NCBI GenBank assembly: GCA_035765775.1
Contig: DASTWV010000059.1
Span: 481,555-545,554 of the forward strand
Source: Actinomycetota bacterium
GTDB lineage: Bacteria > Actinomycetota > CADDZG01 > JAHWKV01 > JAOPZY01
Length of the DNA: 64,000 bases
Direction of reading: 5' to 3'
A model generated the notes under the pieces. That model was not told the origin of the DNA and searched no databases. It saw nothing but the letters and a program-made list of their open reading frames with translations. Positions 1 through 8,735 of the stretch are shown piece by piece (the stretch's first letter is position 1; every line of letters starts with the position of its first letter). A program made the position numbers and the translations under genes.

Positions 1-122
1 TGCTCTTCTCGGATCCAGCGACGGCGTCTGTCGAATACCCGGAGCCCACGATGAGTTTCAACGCCTTCGCCGCCGCGATCCACGGCAGGGTGACAGAAGT
101 CCTGGGGTTGCTCGGCACGTAG
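1..122 (+). CDS. C-terminal fragment of an unidentified protein
   Basis: An open frame enters from the left edge (frame starting at base 3) and ends at TAG 120-122, giving about 39 residues that end ...VTEVLGLLGT. No domain can be recognised from so little. It could be the end of a real upstream gene; an internal ATG at 51 would give only a 23-residue product, so an upstream start is more likely. No convincing hairpin follows the stop, although a T-run lies near 140-146. Confidence 0.4.
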   Translation, partial: LFSDPATASVEYPEPTMSFNAFAAAIHGRVTEVLGLLGT

Positions 123-196
123 CTTGGTCTTGCGCAGCCTTTTTTGTCACACCTCCTACGTACGCTTCGGGCATTGTCTGGGGATAGGAGGAGACA

Positions 197-385
197 GTGC
201 ACAGCGCGAAGCGACCCTGGGAGCGGGTGGTGCTCGAAGCCGAAACCACTGCGGGAGCTATGCGGAAAGCTGCTGACCTGATCGATGAGATCACGGCCCG
301 CGGCATCGACAGAGAGGCAATACGTCTCGACTTGACTGCTCCAATGCGAAGGCCGGGCATCGTTGTCACCTGGCGCACGAGCTAG
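197..385 (+). CDS. small protein of unknown function (62 aa)
   Basis: A short frame starts at GTG 197, with a very strong ribosome-binding site (AGGAGG, 186-191) five bases upstream. This is the main reason to accept it as a gene. The product is 62 residues, mixed charge, probably soluble, with a helical stretch (ETTAGAMRKAADLIDEITAR). No signal peptide, membrane segment or Cys/His metal motif is visible, and I recognise no family. It stands alone between a gene tail and an oppositely oriented NTF2-like gene. Confidence 0.5.
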   Translation: MHSAKRPWERVVLEAETTAGAMRKAADLIDEITARGIDREAIRLDLTAPMRRPGIVVTWRTS

Positions 386-522
386 TGCCTGCGCTACTTG
401 CCAAGCGGGGGCGTGGTCACGACCTTTTCTCAGGGAGACGATACGCGTGAGCTGACGGCGCCCGAATTTCGGCGGGTGCTGGGAACGGCGAGAGCTCGGG
501 CCGTTGCCGTGCGGAAGGCCCC

Positions 523-927
523 TCAGGGCTCGCGAGGCGCCGGCCCCCAGGCAGCCTCCAGTTCCGCCACGCTCCCCGGGTGCTCCCACCACGAGCTGAT
601 GAGCCCGCCGGAGAAGGTCATGACGTGGGCGGTGCGGTACGCGAACGCCACCCCCGCCCGGCGGAGGCGGTGGTTCAGCAGCACGATGCCGTGCTCGTCG
701 TTGGCGATGACATCGACGATGTCCTCCCGGAAGCTCCCCGGCTCGGCCACGGCGGCGGCCCGGGCCATGCCGGCGAACGTCGCCTTCGTGAAGGTCCCGC
801 TCACCGCGGCGTGGCCGGGAACGGAAAAGACCACGTCGTCGGCGCACCCGGAGAGGAAGCCGGTCACGTCGCCGCGGTGGAGCCGCTCGTACAGCGACCG
901 CAGGAGATCCTCATTGGGATGGGGCAC
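523..927 (-). CDS. NTF2-fold / SnoaL-like small protein
   Basis: The product is about 134 residues. The layout is that of the SnoaL-like/NTF2 superfamily: an N-terminal helix (DLLRSLYERLHRGDVTGF), then DDVVFSVPGHAAVSGTF and a hydrophobic beta sheet ending VMTFSGGLISSWWEH. These cone-shaped folds serve as small enzymes (isomerase, hydrolase) or ligand-binding domains; the substrate cannot be told. GTG at 927 is preferred over starts further upstream because those residues are only the antisense of sdhC. A GGGGGA stretch lies about ten bases upstream. It is divergent from sdhC with only 18 bases between the two start codons, so the promoters must overlap the coding ends. Confidence 0.7.
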   Translation of the reverse strand: MPHPNEDLLRSLYERLHRGDVTGFLSGCADDVVFSVPGHAAVSGTFTKATFAGMARAAAVAEPGSFREDIVDVIANDEHGIVLLNHRLRRAGVAFAYRTAHVMTFSGGLISSWWEHPGSVAELEAAWGPAPREP

Positions 928-945
928 GGCGTTATATTCCCCCTG

Positions 946-1356
946 ATGACCCCGACCGCAGGCGGGACCCGGGAACGGCGTAGGGACACCAAGCCCTACC
1001 GGCGCCGCCGCTACCAGGGCGGCGAGGGCATGTGGTCCTGGATCCTGCACCGGGGCAGCGGGCTGTTCGTCCTGGGCTTCCTCTTCCTGCACATCCTCGA
1101 CACCGCCCTCATCGGCTTCGGCAAGCACCACTACGACTCCATCATCAACATCTACAAGAAGGTCTGGTTCCAACCGCTCGAAGTGATCCTGGTGGGCGCG
1201 GTGATCTACCACTCGCTCAACGGGCTGCGGGTGATCCTCATCGACTTCTGGGACCGGGGCGCTGCTCACGAGCGCCAGCTTGCCCTGGCTACCAACCTCG
1301 TCTCGGCGGCCCTGTTCATCCCCTCGGCGATCATCATGCTGAAGCCCTACGTGTAG
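946..1356 (+). CDS. sdhC: succinate dehydrogenase cytochrome b subunit SdhC
   Basis: This 136-residue membrane subunit of complex II anchors SdhAB and helps bind haem b and quinone. It has a basic N-terminus, the motif GGEGMWSWILHR typical of actinobacterial SdhC, three hydrophobic segments and HSLNGLRVILIDFWD, which carries the conserved His of the HxxNGxR haem/quinone motif. ATG 946 is chosen because it gives the full N-terminus; there is no clear ribosome-binding site, so the message may be leaderless. It is first in the operon sdhC-sdhD-sdhA-CADD-sdhB; sdhD follows after two bases. Confidence 0.9.
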   Translation: MTPTAGGTRERRRDTKPYRRRRYQGGEGMWSWILHRGSGLFVLGFLFLHILDTALIGFGKHHYDSIINIYKKVWFQPLEVILVGAVIYHSLNGLRVILIDFWDRGAAHERQLALATNLVSAALFIPSAIIMLKPYV

Positions 1357-1358
1357 CG

Positions 1359-1772
1359 ATGGCCACCGTCCAGGACGTCTACGAGCGCCACTTCCCCTCG
1401 GGCATCTCCCCGTCCAGCTGGGAGGTGTGGTCCTGGTTCTTCATGCGCATCTCCGGCGTGCTGCTGGTGTTCCTGGTGCTGGGCCACCTGGCGATCATGC
1501 ACGTCTTCGGCGGGGGGATCCAGCGGGTGGACTTCGACTTCGTCGCCGCCCGTTGGCACGGCATCTTCTGGCGCAGCTACGACTGGCTGCTGCTCGCCCT
1601 CGCTTTGCTGCACGGCGCCAACGGGGCCCGCACCGTCATCCACGACTACGTCCACCGGGACGGGTGGCGGGTCCTCCTAAAGGCGGTGCTGTACACCGCC
1701 ACCTTCGTGTTCCTCTCGGTCGGGACGCTGACCATCGTGACCTTCAACGCCGCCACGATGGCCGGGAAGTAG
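1359..1772 (+). CDS. sdhD: succinate dehydrogenase membrane anchor SdhD
   Basis: This is the second membrane anchor of complex II, 137 residues. The motif [19 protein letters not shown] begins the first of three membrane helices. A His in VLGHLAIMH and the later [15 protein letters not shown] are the likely haem and quinone-site residues. ATG 1359 lies two bases after the sdhC stop, so translation is probably coupled. sdhA begins seven bases after its stop. The length and three-helix layout are normal for actinobacterial SdhD. Confidence 0.88.
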   Translation: MATVQDVYERHFPSGISPSSWEVWSWFFMRISGVLLVFLVLGHLAIMHVFGGGIQRVDFDFVAARWHGIFWRSYDWLLLALALLHGANGARTVIHDYVHRDGWRVLLKAVLYTATFVFLSVGTLTIVTFNAATMAGK

Positions 1773-1779
1773 CGCCCCG

Positions 1780-3555
1780 GTGTCGTCAGCCAGGCGCTCC
1801 GCCCGCGGCTCCGCTGTCGAGGAGCACCATTTCGACTGCGTGATCGTGGGAGCGGGCGGCGCCGGCCTCCGGGCGGCCCTCGAGGCCTCGAAGCGGGCCT
1901 CGACCGCCGTGGTCAGCAAGCTGTATCCCACCCGCTCGCACACCGGCGCCGCCCAGGGCGGGATGTGCGCCGCCCTCGGCAACGTCGAGGAGGACTCGGC
2001 CGAATGGCACACCTTCGACACCATCAAGGGCGGCGACTACCTGGTGGACCAGGACGCCGCCGAAATCATGTGCCGGGAGGCGATTGACGCGGTCATCGAT
2101 CTGGAGCGCATGGGCCTGCCGTTCAACCGCACAGCCGAGGGGCGCATCGACCAGCGCCGGTTCGGGGGCCACACCCGCAACCACGGCGAGGCCCCGGTCC
2201 GGCGGGCGTGCTACGCGGCGGACCGCACCGGCCACATGATCCTGCAGACCCTCTTCCAGCAGTGCTCCCGCAACCAGGTGCGGTTCTTCAACGAGTTCTT
2301 CGTGCTCGACCTCATCGTCACCGAGGCGGGCGCCTGCGGGGGGGTGATCGCCTACGAGCTGAAGACCGGCCGGCTGCACATCGTGCGGGCAGCGTCGGTC
2401 CTGTTCGCCACCGGGGGCTTCGGCAAGGTCTTCAAGATCACCTCCAACGCCCACACCCTGACCGGCGACGGGCCGGCTGTGTGCCTCCGGCGGGGCATCC
2501 CGTTGGAGGACATGGAGTTCTTCCAGTTCCACCCCACCGGCATCTACGGGATGGGGATCCTCCTGTCCGAGGCCGCCCGGGGCGAGGGGGCGATCCTGCG
2601 CAACGGCCAGGGCGAGCGCTTCATGGAGCGCTACGCCCCGACCATCAAGGATCTCGCCCCCCGGGACATGGTCTCCCGGGCGATCGTGCAGGAGATCGCC
2701 GAGGGGCGGGGCGTGGACGGCAAGGACTACGTCCACCTCGACATCCGCCACCTGGCCCCCGAGGTGATCGAGGCCAAGCTGCCCGACATCACCGAGTTCG
2801 CCCGGCGCTACCTGGGCGTCGAGCCCACCACGGAATTGGTGCCGATCCAGCCCACCGCCCATTACGCCATGGGCGGCATCCCCACCGACGTCCACGCCCA
2901 GGCACTCGGCGGGGACGGCCTCCCGGTCCCCGGCCTGTACGCCGCCGGCGAGTGCGCCTGCGTCTCGGTCCACGGGGCCAACCGGCTGGGCACGAACTCG
3001 CTGCTGGACATCATCGTGTTCGGCCGGCGGGGAGGCATCCAGATGGCGGAGCACGCCGCCACCCGGCCCCTCCCCGACCTCCCACCCGACCCGGCTGCCC
3101 GGGCCACGGCCCTCATCCAGGCCCTGACGGAGCGGACCCCGGGCGAAGGGGCCGAGCGCATCGCCCCCCTGCGGGAGCGCCTGCAGGAGGAGATGACGCG
3201 GTGCTGCGGGGTGGTGCGGTCGGAGGCCTCGCTGGCCGAGGCGGAGGGCATCATCCAGGAGCTCAAGGCCCGCTACGCCAAGGCGGGCATCGACGATCAC
3301 GGGTCGGTGTACAACACCGACCTCCTGGAGGCGGTCGAGTTCGGCTTCCTCCTCGACCTCGCCGAGGTGACCGTCGTGGCCGCCCGCGCCCGCACCGAGA
3401 GCCGGGGCGGGCACTTCCGGGAGGACTTCCCCCGCCGGGACGACGCCGCCTGGATGCGGCACTCCCTGGCCGTGCGGGGGCCAGACGGTAGCATCGGGCT
3501 GCAGTACAAGCCGGTGACCGTCACGCACTACCAGCCGATGGAACGGAAGTACTGA
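1780..3555 (+). CDS. sdhA: succinate dehydrogenase flavoprotein subunit SdhA
   Basis: The catalytic subunit oxidises succinate to fumarate with covalent FAD, feeding electrons to SdhB. The 591-residue product shows the dinucleotide fold GAGGAG (residues 24-29), the flavin-linking His54 in [10 protein letters not shown], the substrate loop with His251 (FHPTG) and the catalytic Arg295 in [10 protein letters not shown]. The C-terminal helical domain carries [17 protein letters not shown] 1780 is the only start that keeps a short leader before the Rossmann strand. Length is normal, with no missing active-site residue. Confidence 0.95.
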   Translation: MSSARRSARGSAVEEHHFDCVIVGAGGAGLRAALEASKRASTAVVSKLYPTRSHTGAAQGGMCAALGNVEEDSAEWHTFDTIKGGDYLVDQDAAEIMCREAIDAVIDLERMGLPFNRTAEGRIDQRRFGGHTRNHGEAPVRRACYAADRTGHMILQTLFQQCSRNQVRFFNEFFVLDLIVTEAGACGGVIAYELKTGRLHIVRAASVLFATGGFGKVFKITSNAHTLTGDGPAVCLRRGIPLEDMEFFQFHPTGIYGMGILLSEAARGEGAILRNGQGERFMERYAPTIKDLAPRDMVSRAIVQEIAEGRGVDGKDYVHLDIRHLAPEVIEAKLPDITEFARRYLGVEPTTELVPIQPTAHYAMGGIPTDVHAQALGGDGLPVPGLYAAGECACVSVHGANRLGTNSLLDIIVFGRRGGIQMAEHAATRPLPDLPPDPAARATALIQALTERTPGEGAERIAPLRERLQEEMTRCCGVVRSEASLAEAEGIIQELKARYAKAGIDDHGSVYNTDLLEAVEFGFLLDLAEVTVVAARARTESRGGHFREDFPRRDDAAWMRHSLAVRGPDGSIGLQYKPVTVTHYQPMERKY

Positions 3556-3601
3556 GCTGTATAGGAAGGGCAGGAAGGACGGCGAACAGAAAGGAGCCGG
3601 A

Positions 3602-4225
3602 GTGGGCATCGACCGGATGATCGACGAGCAGCACCTGCTGACGCACCCCTTCTACCAGCGGTGGCAGAAGGGCAAGGTGAGCCTGGACGTGCTCCGCAGT
3701 TATGCGGTCCAGTACTACGCCTACGAGTCGGCACTGCCGTCGTTCCTCCAGAAGGCCATGGCCCACTTCCCCGACGGGCCGGTGAAGGCATCCCTCGCCG
3801 ACAACCTGCAGGACGAGGCCGGGGGCGCGCACCCCCACCCCGAGCTGTGGCTGCGCTTCGCCGAGTCCCTCGGCCTTCGCCGGGAGGACGTGGAGGGCGC
3901 TGAGCTCATGCCCCGCACCGCCAACCTCGTCTACACCTACGAATCGCTGTGCGACCGGGGGGCCGAGGAGGCCCTCGCCGCCCTGTACGCCTACGAAGCG
4001 CAGTTCCCGGCGGTGGCGGCTTCGAAGGGCGAAGGCCTGCGGCGCTTTTACGGCATCACCGACCCGGCCGCGCTTGAGTTCTTCGACGTCCACTCCACCC
4101 TGGACCACGAGCACGCCGCCAGCCTGCGCAGCGGCCTGGTGGAGAGTGAGCAGGCCCGGGAGGCGGCCGCCCTGGCCCTCGACGCCTGGTGGGGCATGCT
4201 GGACAGCTTCGAGGCCATGAGCTAG
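3602..4225 (+). CDS. CADD-type self-sacrificing p-aminobenzoate synthase (PqqC/TenA-like haem-oxygenase fold)
   Basis: The 207-residue protein belongs to the CADD group, di-metal oxygenases of the haem-oxygenase-like fold. In Chlamydia, CADD makes p-aminobenzoate for folate from its own tyrosine. Metal ligands are E72, H79, E132, H164, D168 and H171 (VHSTLDHEH). The sacrificial Tyr (Y18, HPFYQRW) and the amino-donor Lys (K142, AASKGEG) are present. As I recall the chlamydial sequence, spacing from Y27 to H181 matches without gaps. GTG 3602 has an AGGAG box seven bases upstream. The gene sits between sdhA and sdhB in the same orientation, an odd place for a folate gene. pABA synthesis is inferred from residue conservation. 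Confidence 0.82.
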   Translation: MGIDRMIDEQHLLTHPFYQRWQKGKVSLDVLRSYAVQYYAYESALPSFLQKAMAHFPDGPVKASLADNLQDEAGGAHPHPELWLRFAESLGLRREDVEGAELMPRTANLVYTYESLCDRGAEEALAALYAYEAQFPAVAASKGEGLRRFYGITDPAALEFFDVHSTLDHEHAASLRSGLVESEQAREAAALALDAWWGMLDSFEAMS

Positions 4226-4255
4226 GCGGCGGGGGCGGAGCGGAGCGAGAGATCA

Positions 4256-4957
4256 GTGCTGGTCGACCTGCGGATCGCCCGCTTCGACCCGTCGGTCGAT
4301 AAGCGGCCGCACTGGGCCGACTACCGGGCTGAGGTCGAAGACAGGGCACGGGTCCTCGACGCGCTGCACTACGTCAAGTGGTACGTGGACGGCACCCTGG
4401 CGCTGCGCCGCTCGTGCGGGCACGGGGTGTGCGGCTCGGACGCCATGCTCATCAACGGCCACAACCGCCTGGCCTGCCAGGTGCTGTGCCGGGACCTGGC
4501 CCAGCCGATCTCGGTGGAGCCGATCCGGGGGCTGCCGGTGGAGAAGGACCTCATCGTGGACATGGAGCCCTTCTTCGCCGGCTACCGGGCGGTCATGCCC
4601 TGGCTGATCCCTGCCGACGAGGGCGACGGGGACCGGGAGCGCCTGCAGTCGCCGGCTGAGCGGGCCCGTTTCGACGACACCACCAAGTGCATCCTGTGCG
4701 CGGCGTGCACCACGTCGTGCCCGATTTTCTGGGGCGACAAGACCTACGTCGGCCCGGCGGCGATCGTGAATGCCCACCGGTTCATCTTCGACTCCCGGGA
4801 CGGCGCCGCCGCCGAGCGCCTGGACATCCTGAGCGCCCGGCGGGGGGCGTTCCGGTGCCGGACGACGTTCAACTGCACCGACGCCTGCCCCCGCCACATC
4901 AAGGTGACCGAGGCGATCCAGGAAGTGAAGCGGGCGATCCTCTACAAGAAGCTCTGA
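4256..4957 (+). CDS. sdhB: succinate dehydrogenase iron-sulfur subunit SdhB
   Basis: This electron-transfer subunit, 233 residues, carries three clusters from FAD to quinone. The plant-type [2Fe-2S] ligands lie in RRSCGHGVCGSDAM with a later Cys in NRLAC. The bacterial-ferredoxin part has CILCAACTTSCP followed by FRCRTTFNCTDACP for the [4Fe-4S] and [3Fe-4S] clusters. GTG 4256 follows GAGAG. It ends the operon 30 bases after the CADD gene. No strong terminator is obvious behind it. Confidence 0.93.
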   Translation: MLVDLRIARFDPSVDKRPHWADYRAEVEDRARVLDALHYVKWYVDGTLALRRSCGHGVCGSDAMLINGHNRLACQVLCRDLAQPISVEPIRGLPVEKDLIVDMEPFFAGYRAVMPWLIPADEGDGDRERLQSPAERARFDDTTKCILCAACTTSCPIFWGDKTYVGPAAIVNAHRFIFDSRDGAAAERLDILSARRGAFRCRTTFNCTDACPRHIKVTEAIQEVKRAILYKKL

Positions 4958-5350
4958 GGAGGCACGGTGCCCCCGGGGCCCTAACTCCTAACGGCGGCGG
5001 CGCAGGCGGTGGTGGTGGGGGGGTTCCTTCGGGCGGGCGACGTGGCGACGGAAGTCCGAAACCGCCCCAGCGGCAACCAGGGAGACCGCTGCCAGTCCCG
5101 CAATGCTCACGATGCCAAACGCGTCCATCCCAAGGGTCTCCTACCCAGGAATATCGGCACAACGCGCTCTGGGCTGGAGGATTGCCCGGGCTACGGTCGG
5201 GCGCTTGGCGGTCGACATCCACGCGCTGCCGGAAGTTGGGGCGGTGGGAGCGGTGGGGGATTGGAACGTTTCAGCTCCGGTTCTGGGGACTTTTTGCCGT
5301 CTTTTTGGCGGAAAATAGTCCCCGGAACTCCATGCCCGTGGTCAGAACGC
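4958..5350. other. 393-bp intergenic gap between convergent genes
   Basis: This stretch separates sdhB from the S9 peptidase, which converge on it. Short open frames exist but have GC-rich, low-information products and no ribosome-binding site. The only structure seen is the nested palindrome at 5278-5323. Its position suits a bidirectional terminator, but copies occur in other contexts. Confidence 0.6.
5278..5323. repeat. dispersed nested-hairpin repeat, copy 1
   Basis: A 39-nt core (5285-5323) is bounded by GGGGAC and GTCCCC, with an inner stem around CCGTCTTTTTGGCGG. With the 7-base left flank CGGTTCT it matches the copy at 50226-50271 at 42 of 46 positions. The inner stem is imperfect here. 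It lies between two convergent genes. Confidence 0.75.
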
Positions 5351-7333
5351 CTACTCGGGCAGGTTCTCGATCGCCACCGGGTCAACGTCGTCGGCCAGCG
5401 AGAAGCCGAATACCTTGGCGTAGAAGTAGGCCTCCGCCTCCAGCGCCCGCTGGATGGTCTCCGCCCGGCGGAAGCCGTGCTGCTCGCCCTCGAAGGGCAG
5501 GTAGGCGAACGGCAGGCCCTTCGCCTGGAGGGCGGCCACCATCTCCTGCGCCTGGGCGGGCGGGACGACCTTGTCCTCCAGACCCTGCAGGATGATGAGC
5601 GGGCACGAGAGCCGGTCGGTGAAATGGATCGGCGAGCGCTCCCGGTAGAGCTCGGCCGCCTCCGGGTAGGGGCCGATCAGCGAGTCCAGGTAGCGGGACT
5701 CGAACTTGTGCGTGTCCTGGGCCAGGGTCTCGGCGTCGGCCACGCCGTAGTAGCTCGCCCCCGCCGAGAAGACGTCGCGGAAGGTGAGGGCGCACAGGGT
5801 CGTGTACCCGCCGGCGCTGCCCCCCCGGATGGCGAGGCGCTTCCCGTCGACGTCGCCCCGCTCCACCAGGTACTGCGCCGCCCCGATGCAGTCGTCCACG
5901 TCCAGCACGCCCCAGCGCCCCTTGAGCCGGTCCCGGTAGGCCCGGCCGTAGCCGGTGCTCCCCCCGTAGTTCACGTCCACCACGGCGAATCCCCGGGACG
6001 TGAAGTACTGGGTCTCCAGGCGGAGTTGGGACGAGGTGGCCGAGGTCGGCCCGCCGTGGCTCATCACCACCAGCGGGGGTCGCTCCTCGGCAGGCGCAGA
6101 GACGTGCGGGTTCACCGGCGGGTAGTAGAGCGCATGGCCGACGGCCCCCTCGGACGGGTAGGTCGAGGGGAAGGCGATGGGTTCGGCCACCGAGATGTAG
6201 CTCGGGTCCACCTCCACCGAGAGGCTCTCCCGCACGATCTCCGTCGCCCCCGACACCGGCTCGTAGGCCACGACGGCGACGCCCCGCTCGGGGCTCCCGC
6301 CGAGAAAGGCCAGGCCACCGCCGCCGCCCACCAGCTGCGCCGGGCTGAAGGACCGGAACGGGAGGCCGAGGTCCTCGTAGGTGGTCGTCCGGCGCTCCGC
6401 CTCCGGCTCCGCGGTCTCAGCCACCCGGCACAGGCGGGTCCCGCCCGAACCCCCGACCAGGCAGAGCAGGGCGCCGCTCGCCAGGAACGCATAGGTGGAC
6501 AGGCCGAACACCCACTGCGGCACGCCCAGCTCGGCCTCGATCGGCGCCACGGGACGCGCCTCCTGGCCGGGCACGGCGTCGGCGTACAGGTTCCACCACC
6601 CGGTCCGGTCGGAGATGAAATACAGGATGCCCGCCGGGCTGAACTGGGGCTGGAAGATCGACTCCTCGGGTCCGCCGGCCACGGGGCGGGCCTCGCCCAC
6701 GGTCCCGTCCCCGGCCAGCGAGGCGACCATCAGCACCGTGCCGTCCCAGGGCATGTTCGGGTGGTCCCAGCACGTCCACGCCAGCCACCTGCCGTCCGGG
6801 CTGAGGCGGGGGAAGGCGAAGAAATCGTGGCCACCCGCCACCGCCCGGGGGGCGGCGGAGCCGTCGGTGGGCAGGATCACCAGCTCGTTGACCGCCTCGG
6901 CGCCCGCCCCGTGGCGCTCCCGGACGCACACGATCCAGCGGCCATCGGGCGTCACCACACCGTCGGCGTAGCGGTCACCCCGGAGGAGCTCGGGTGCCGC
7001 GGTGATGGGGGTGGGCGCCAGCCCCGGCTCCACCCGGTAGAGCCGCTGGTCCTCGAAGTTGGCGAAGAACACCGACTCGCCGTGCACCCAGTAGCTGCCC
7101 CCGCCGTACTCGTGGGCCAGCGTGCGGGCATTGAAGCCGGCTGGGAAGACATCGGCGACGGTCCCGGCAGCGTCCCGGCGCACGATGACGTAGCGGCCCC
7201 CCTCCCAGGAGCGGCCCTCCAGCCAGTACAGGTCGTTGCCCGACCAGGAGACTTTGTCGAGGCGGACGCCCCCGGTGGCCACCATCTCGGCGGTGATCGG
7301 CGAGGGCCAGGAACCATAGGGCAAGTCAGCCAA
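5351..7333 (-). CDS. S9 family prolyl oligopeptidase / dipeptidyl aminopeptidase
   Basis: The 660-residue serine peptidase has an N-terminal beta-propeller (WD/TolB-like repeats such as SPDGRWLAWTCWDHPNMPWD) and a C-terminal alpha/beta-hydrolase domain. The catalytic Ser is in RGGSAGGYTT, the acid in QGLEDKVVPPAQA and the His in GEQHGFR. No signal peptide is seen, so it is probably cytoplasmic and trims short peptides. It overlaps the end of the upstream cupredoxin lipoprotein gene by eight bases, suggesting one transcript. Length fits the acylaminoacyl-peptidase branch. Confidence 0.93.
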   Translation of the reverse strand: MADLPYGSWPSPITAEMVATGGVRLDKVSWSGNDLYWLEGRSWEGGRYVIVRRDAAGTVADVFPAGFNARTLAHEYGGGSYWVHGESVFFANFEDQRLYRVEPGLAPTPITAAPELLRGDRYADGVVTPDGRWIVCVRERHGAGAEAVNELVILPTDGSAAPRAVAGGHDFFAFPRLSPDGRWLAWTCWDHPNMPWDGTVLMVASLAGDGTVGEARPVAGGPEESIFQPQFSPAGILYFISDRTGWWNLYADAVPGQEARPVAPIEAELGVPQWVFGLSTYAFLASGALLCLVGGSGGTRLCRVAETAEPEAERRTTTYEDLGLPFRSFSPAQLVGGGGGLAFLGGSPERGVAVVAYEPVSGATEIVRESLSVEVDPSYISVAEPIAFPSTYPSEGAVGHALYYPPVNPHVSAPAEERPPLVVMSHGGPTSATSSQLRLETQYFTSRGFAVVDVNYGGSTGYGRAYRDRLKGRWGVLDVDDCIGAAQYLVERGDVDGKRLAIRGGSAGGYTTLCALTFRDVFSAGASYYGVADAETLAQDTHKFESRYLDSLIGPYPEAAELYRERSPIHFTDRLSCPLIILQGLEDKVVPPAQAQEMVAALQAKGLPFAYLPFEGEQHGFRRAETIQRALEAEAYFYAKVFGFSLADDVDPVAIENLPE

Positions 7334-8459
7334 CAGTGATCGTCTCCTGCATCGAGGGGTGTATGAGGCAGCGCAGGCTGTACGTCCCCGCCGCGCTGAA
7401 GGCCAGCGTATAGGTGATGAAATTGGGTGGCGTGGACTCCAGCAGCCCCGAGTTGTGGAAGGCGTTGCCGGAGTACGACCCGCCGCTCATGGTGATCGGC
7501 TTGGCGCCGAGCCCGGGCGGGGGTGCGACCCCGCCCACCCGGGTGGTCACCTGGGGATTGAGGTGGATGGTGCCGTTGCCGCCCTCCATCAGAAGGCCGA
7601 CGGCCCCGGCGGGCGGGTTGAGGGCCAGGGCGTGCTCCCCGTACAGCGTCCAGGAGAGGACCTGGCGCACGCTGGCGGTCACGCTCGCCGGGCCGAGCGC
7701 GGCGACGAAGGTGTTCGTCACCCTGGATTCGGTGATGCCGGCCACCAGCGTGGTGGTGACGGTGGCGGCCTCCTGGGCGGCGGGCGCCTGCGCCTGGACC
7801 GCCTGGGCCAGCTGAGCTGCGCCCGCCTGGCTCACCTGGGACGGGCTCGGGATGTGCTGGGACAGGGGCACCACCTGGAGCTGCCCGCTCATGGTGGTGG
7901 GGTGGGCGAGGTCGACGAAGTGGTAGGTCCCGCTGGCGGCGTTGGCCGACACCGTCACCGAGAACGTCGCCCCCTGCGCCAGCCAGCCGCTGTTGTAGAA
8001 CGACTGGAACCCGGTGAAGCTGGGCTGGGGCCCCGATTGACACGCCCGGGTGACCGGGGGCACGCCGGTGTCCAGGAAACAGGGCTGGGCGGCCGAGGGG
8101 ACCGGGTCGCCCGCCGCTGGGAAGAAGGGCGGCAGGCCCACCAGGCTGGTGCCGCTCACCTGGCCGATCGACTGGTTGACGAGGCTCCCGAGCGTGACGG
8201 TGTGCGGCTCGCCGGAATACCGCTCGACGAAACTGACCATGTCTCCCGGGTGCACCTCGAGGGAGCTCGGGAAGTAGGCGTCGGCCACCAGGGGGATCTG
8301 GGGCGACTGCGCATCGACGTCGACCGTGAAGCTCTGCGGGACGGCGGCCGAGGAACCGGGCGTGCCGGGCGTGCCGGAGGGCTTGCCCGAGGTGCAGGCG
8401 CTCCCGAGCAGGAGCAGCAGCACGGCCAGCAGGCCCCACCGGTCAGGAACGCGCCGCAT
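7326..8459 (-). CDS. lipoprotein with two cupredoxin-like domains
   Basis: A signal peptide ends in the lipobox LLGSAC, so the mature protein should be lipid-anchored outside the membrane. Two plastocyanin-like domains follow. The second has a complete-looking type 1 copper site: a His in GNAFHNSG and Cys-His-Met in RCLIHPSM. The first has VDLAHPTTM, in which the usual Cys is missing, so it probably does not bind blue copper. The middle is a QAQAPAAQEA-rich linker. Electron transfer or copper handling is the likely role. ATG 8459; the tandem GGGAC boxes at 8563-8601 lie about 105 bases upstream. Confidence 0.78.
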   Translation of the reverse strand: MRRVPDRWGLLAVLLLLLGSACTSGKPSGTPGTPGSSAAVPQSFTVDVDAQSPQIPLVADAYFPSSLEVHPGDMVSFVERYSGEPHTVTLGSLVNQSIGQVSGTSLVGLPPFFPAAGDPVPSAAQPCFLDTGVPPVTRACQSGPQPSFTGFQSFYNSGWLAQGATFSVTVSANAASGTYHFVDLAHPTTMSGQLQVVPLSQHIPSPSQVSQAGAAQLAQAVQAQAPAAQEAATVTTTLVAGITESRVTNTFVAALGPASVTASVRQVLSWTLYGEHALALNPPAGAVGLLMEGGNGTIHLNPQVTTRVGGVAPPPGLGAKPITMSGGSYSGNAFHNSGLLESTPPNFITYTLAFSAAGTYSLRCLIHPSMQETITVG

Positions 8460-8562
8460 CGGCTGATCCTACTTCCCGCCGGGGCGGCGCCCGGCCGGCA
8501 TGCCGGCCGGAGGGGGGCGCCGCACGGCAACCGGAAGGGCGGCGGTCCGCGTCCGCTGAGGT

Positions 8563-8601
8563 GGGGGACTTTCGTCCCGGGTAGCGGGACAAATGTCCCC
8601 C
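8563..8601. repeat. nested palindrome, copy 3, with two DosR-like boxes
   Basis: The 39-nt element has outer arms GGGGGAC/GTCCCCC and inner arms GTCCC/GGGAC. It can also be read as two 14-bp boxes, GGGACTTTCGTCCC (8565-8578) and GGGACAAATGTCCC (8586-8599), centred 21 bp apart. Both resemble the mycobacterial DosR/DevR box GGGACTWWAGTCCC. It has the same length and outer arms as the copies at 5285 and 50233, but a different inner stem. Confidence 0.6.
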
Positions 8602-8735
8602 GAATGATATGGGCGGCGGGGGGCATCGCGGTCGATTTGCCCGCAAAAGGGGCAATGTGACCCATTCCCGGCGGCGGGCCAGGCGGCGGGATGCCCGGCC
8701 CGCGACGCAGTCTGCGGAGCGGTGCCCGGGTGGTA

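Noticed and set aside
398-946. Plus-strand frame opposite the NTF2-like gene
   Set aside because: It has no ribosome-binding site and a low-information product, and the minus-strand NTF2-like gene explains the region.
5009-7339. Plus-strand frame of 776 codons
   Set aside because: It lies opposite the S9 peptidase, has an Arg/Gly/Asp/His-rich low-information product and no family motif. It is a by-product of high GC.
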